NCBI GenBank assembly: GCA_937924345.1
Contig: CALDTD010000171.1
Coordinates: forward strand, 1 to 8,102
Direction of reading: 5' to 3'
Source of the DNA: an uncultured Flavobacteriales bacterium
GTDB taxonomy: Bacteria > Bacteroidota > Bacteroidia > Flavobacteriales_D > Parvicellaceae
DNA length: 8,102 nucleotides
The position numbers were made by a program, and so were the translations under genes. Numbering within the stretch: position 1 is the stretch's first letter; each line of letters starts with the position of its first letter. The notes beneath the pieces were generated by a model that saw only the letters and a program-made list of their open reading frames with translations, did no database searches and was not told the origin of the DNA. Below are positions 6,145 through 8,102 of the stretch, piece by piece.

Positions 6145-7272
6145 TTAGGCTAAGTAAAGTACTTTTTCAATCGAATTCCACAATTCTTTTGCAGTGGTAT
6201 CCCAGTTAAATTTTTTTGCTTGTATTAATCCTTGTTTTATTAATTGATCACTTATTTTTGGATGCGTTAATTTTTCCATTTGATTTGCAATATCTTGTAC
6301 ATCGTCTGGTTCGCACAAAATAGCCGCATTTCCTGCAACTTCTGGTAAACTTGTTTTAGTACTAGTTACTACAGGTGTACTGCATTTCATAGCTTCTACA
6401 ACTGGTATTCCAAAACCTTCAAAATAAGAAACATACAATAATCCAATGGCTGAAGCTAGTACTTGTTTTAAAGCCTCGTTATACAATCGTCCAGTAAAAA
6501 GTATATCTTCTTTATAAGTTAAGGAGTTATAGCATTTTTCTATAGAATGATTACTCCATAATTTTTCTCCAACGATTAAAAATTTATGATTATTTTTTAC
6601 TTGCTTTTTATATAAATCAAAAGCACGTAAAGTATTTTCAATATTTTTTCTTGGGTTTAGCGAACCAACATAAATAAAGAAATCACAATTATTAGAAAAA
6701 TTTGCTTTAATTGTTGCTTTTTCATTTTCACTTATTGGATTAAATAGGTGATTAATTCCATTATAAACAACATCTACTTTATTTGGATTAATCTTATATT
6801 GCTTTACAATATCTTGTTTAGAAAAATTAGAAACAGTAACTATTCGCGTTGCTTTTTCAGCAAATAATGGAAAATAGGTTTTGTAATATTTTGTAATATG
6901 TTTGGGTAGAAATTCTGGATAATGCTCGAAGTTTAAATCGTGCATTACAGCTATTTGAGGAACTTTAGTCGGTAAACTTAAATACCCATCAGGTGAAAGA
7001 AATAAATCAGCATTTACTTTTTTTAAAAAGCGATGAACAGACCAGTTAAACCAAATTTTAAACAGGATTGGATGCCTTGCTTGTGGACTTAAAACTACAG
7101 GGGTTATATTATCAGAAAAGATAAAGGAATCATCATATTTTCTATCAAATAAAAAATAAAATTGATGTTCTGGATGTGCTTTTGTAATACGTTTTAAACT
7201 CTCGTATGTAAACCAACCTATTCCTTCTAGTTTATTTTTAATTAAAAGACGTGTATTTACGACTATTTTCAT
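6145..7272 (-). CDS. Glycosyltransferase, GT4 family (GT-B fold)
   Basis: This 375-residue enzyme should transfer a sugar from a nucleotide-sugar donor to a growing surface glycan or lipid-linked oligosaccharide at the cytoplasmic face of the membrane. The N-terminal acceptor domain (about 1-185) has EGIGWFTYESL near the start and MHDLNFEHYPE (110-120). The C-terminal donor domain begins near FIYVGSLNPRKN (199-210, with the phosphate-binding R208/K209). It holds the E-x7-E signature at E285 and E293 in EGFGIPVVE, followed by MKCSTPVVTS and LPEVAGNAA, typical of retaining GT4 enzymes. Donor and acceptor cannot be told from sequence; it resembles mannosyltransferase-like members of O-antigen clusters. 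Its ATG overlaps the stop of the upstream pentapeptide gene (ATGA, 7269-7272), so translation is probably coupled. Its 3' end faces the split gene, with only 3 bp between the stop codons and no clear terminator. Confidence 0.92.
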   Translation of the reverse strand: MKIVVNTRLLIKNKLEGIGWFTYESLKRITKAHPEHQFYFLFDRKYDDSFIFSDNITPVVLSPQARHPILFKIWFNWSVHRFLKKVNADLFLSPDGYLSLPTKVPQIAVMHDLNFEHYPEFLPKHITKYYKTYFPLFAEKATRIVTVSNFSKQDIVKQYKINPNKVDVVYNGINHLFNPISENEKATIKANFSNNCDFFIYVGSLNPRKNIENTLRAFDLYKKQVKNNHKFLIVGEKLWSNHSIEKCYNSLTYKEDILFTGRLYNEALKQVLASAIGLLYVSYFEGFGIPVVEAMKCSTPVVTSTKTSLPEVAGNAAILCEPDDVQDIANQMEKLTHPKISDQLIKQGLIQAKKFNWDTTAKELWNSIEKVLYLA

Positions 7273-7823
7273 TCAATCTTTATATTATGATGTAATAATA
7301 ATCCATCTAAATTTTGTCGAGAGAAATAAGCACCTTTCACATTATTTAATGCAGGGTTTAATGTAAAATAAGTTGCTGTTCTAAAATCTGTATTTTCTAG
7401 GTTTGAATTAGAAAAAATTGAATTGGTTAATGAAGAATATCCAAATAATGAGTTTGATAAGTCTGATTCTGTAAAGTCTACATTTTTTATAGAACAATGT
7501 ATAAAAGAAGTTTCCTTTATTTTTAGTTTATAAAATGAACTTAAATCTAGGTTACATCCGTTAAAATAAACTTTAAATAAAAATTGATTGCAAAGTGTAA
7601 AATCTATTCCGACCAATTTACAATTAATAAATTCTACCGTTTTAAATGCAGTATTGTGTAATTTTTGATTGGTTAAATTACAATCTTCGAAAGAACAATC
7701 TATGAAAATAGCATCTTTTAAATTTACTGATTGAAAATCACAGTTTTTGAATGTACAATTATCATATTCTCCAGTCTTAAAATTAGATACAGAATTAAAT
7801 ATTTTGTCTTCAAAGTAATCCAT
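7269..7823 (-). CDS. Pentapeptide-repeat protein
   Basis: This is a 184-residue protein with tandem five-residue repeats in which a central F or L recurs every fifth position, as in CTFKNCDFQSVNLKDAIFIDC and SNSLFGYSSLTNSIFSNSNLENTDF. These repeats form a right-handed quadrilateral beta-helix. Many cysteines occupy the repeat corners. The C-terminal segment DFRTATYF...GAYFSRQNLDGLL is a tail seen in Bacteroidota pentapeptide proteins. No signal peptide is present, so it is probably cytoplasmic. Qnr and MfpA relatives mimic DNA at gyrase, but nothing here proves that role. I chose the ATG at 7821-7823 rather than the in-frame ATG at 7857-7859. The twelve codons between them (MRGGPEGGGVRI) are translated from the GC-rich repeat and are not pentapeptide-like. 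The stop overlaps the glycosyltransferase start, which suggests a two-gene operon. Confidence 0.88.
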   Translation of the reverse strand: MDYFEDKIFNSVSNFKTGEYDNCTFKNCDFQSVNLKDAIFIDCSFEDCNLTNQKLHNTAFKTVEFINCKLVGIDFTLCNQFLFKVYFNGCNLDLSSFYKLKIKETSFIHCSIKNVDFTESDLSNSLFGYSSLTNSIFSNSNLENTDFRTATYFTLNPALNNVKGAYFSRQNLDGLLLHHNIKIE

Positions 7824-7830
7824 TATTCTA

Positions 7831-7870
7831 ACCCCTCCCCCTTCGGGACCTCCCCTCATATTAGGGGAGG
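7831..7870. repeat. GC-rich double-hairpin palindromic (REP-like) element
   Basis: Two adjacent inverted repeats lie in a C/G-rich block that contrasts sharply with the AT-rich surroundings. The smaller pairs TCCC (7836-7839) with GGGA (7845-7848) across CCTTC. The larger pairs CCTCCCCT (7849-7856) perfectly with AGGGGAGG (7863-7870) across a 6-nt loop. Similar CCCCTCCC/GGGAGGGG palindromes are, from memory, dispersed intergenic repeats in many Bacteroidota genomes. Copy number cannot be tested in one window. The terminal TAA of the neighbouring DUF559 remnant lies in its 3' hairpin. Confidence 0.75.
7832..7841 (-). promoter_or_regulatory. SD-like purine block supplied by the repeat for the pentapeptide gene
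   Basis: On the minus strand GGGGGAGGGG ends 8 nt before the ATG at 7823, a normal ribosome-binding distance. It belongs to the palindromic repeat. Shine-Dalgarno use is generally weak in Flavobacteriia, so the effect on translation is uncertain. Confidence 0.35.
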
Positions 7871-8102
7871 GAGTGATGGATTATACTCCTGAGTACACTT
7901 GAAGTATGGTTCATAACTTCCTCATTGCAGAAACGCAATACTCTATATCATGATTTCTTAAGTAACTCTTCTTTATGTAGATCCAATAAGTATACATCAC
8001 ATCTCTCATGAATATTTCCATCTATTTCTATAATCAAACGCAGTTCATGAATATAAAAATCTGCAATAATAAACCTATAAAAAACATCATCCTGGGTATA
8101 AA
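7861..8102 (-). pseudogene. DUF559 (Vsr-like endonuclease fold) remnant with internal stop, 5' end outside window
   Basis: Minus-strand translation from the right edge gives YTQDDVFYRFIIADFYIHEL, then RLIIEIDGNIHERCDVYLLD and LHKEELLKKS, then a TGA (7948-7950), then YRVLRFCNEEVMNHTSSVL and RSIIHHSLP before TAA (7861-7863). The pattern of ADFY, E-I-D-G-x-x-H and G-Y-R-V-L-R-F-x-N-E-E-V is that of the DUF559 domain, a restriction-endonuclease-like fold related to Vsr mismatch nucleases. Family members have a glycine before YRVLRF, so the TGA most simply arose from GGA by one base change. With that stop the gene encodes a truncated protein lacking the last beta-strand and helix. The final codons run into the palindromic repeat. 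The N-terminal third is outside the window, so further lesions cannot be judged. Function when intact is unproven; nuclease activity is inferred from fold. Confidence 0.75.

Noticed and set aside
6148..6175. Short palindromes CTTAGGCTAAG and AAAGTACTTT as a terminator for the convergent genes
   Set aside because: The stems are very short, have almost no loop, and lie in the glycosyltransferase coding end; they are weak evidence for termination.

Overview
The window looks like a chromosomal segment of a marine-type flavobacterium (Bacteroidota, family Flavobacteriaceae). The DNA is very AT-rich. The proteins carry typical flavobacterial features: a DAHP synthase of the type found fused to chorismate mutase in this phylum, a type II thymidine kinase starting MFLE, a REC-LytTR regulator, an exported YwqK/MORN-repeat protein and a pentapeptide protein with a conserved FS-x-LxGLL tail. 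Genus cannot be fixed from the sequence alone. Most genes lie on the minus strand.

Left part (1-3147, all minus). A REC-LytTR response regulator (748-1497) lies upstream of a DAHP synthase gene that runs off the left edge (1-656). A hairpin with a U-run lies between them, only 8 nt before the DAHP synthase ATG, so it either ends the regulator transcript or acts as an attenuator in the aromatic-biosynthesis leader. Further upstream is a 525-residue secreted MORN-repeat protein (1570-3147) with a TTG start. It ends in a perfect 12-bp hairpin that begins at its stop codon.

Middle part (3148-5403). A 398-bp gene-free, AT-rich stretch holds a dense cluster of DnaA-box-like 9-mers (TTATTAACA / TTATCAACA), including three copies of an exact 13-mer. 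It is a candidate replication origin. A minus-strand operon follows: thymidine kinase (tdk) then alanine racemase (alr), 18 bp apart. A 157-bp divergent spacer with ATTTTCAACA repeats separates tdk from the next gene.

Right part (5404-8102). A plus-strand gene of unknown function (5404-6141) is cut in two by one in-frame TAA, while its frame stays open on both sides. It converges on a minus-strand pair: a pentapeptide-repeat protein (7269-7823) whose stop overlaps the start of a GT4-type glycosyltransferase (6145-7272) by ATGA. Upstream of the pair is a GC-rich double-hairpin repeat (7831-7870) that is foreign in composition. Abutting it is the remnant of a DUF559 (Vsr-like endonuclease fold) gene with an internal TGA, whose terminal stop lies inside the repeat hairpin. 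This repeat plus DUF559 remnant is the best candidate here for a little-described mobile or repeat-associated unit.

No tRNA, rRNA, CRISPR array or intact transposase gene was seen.
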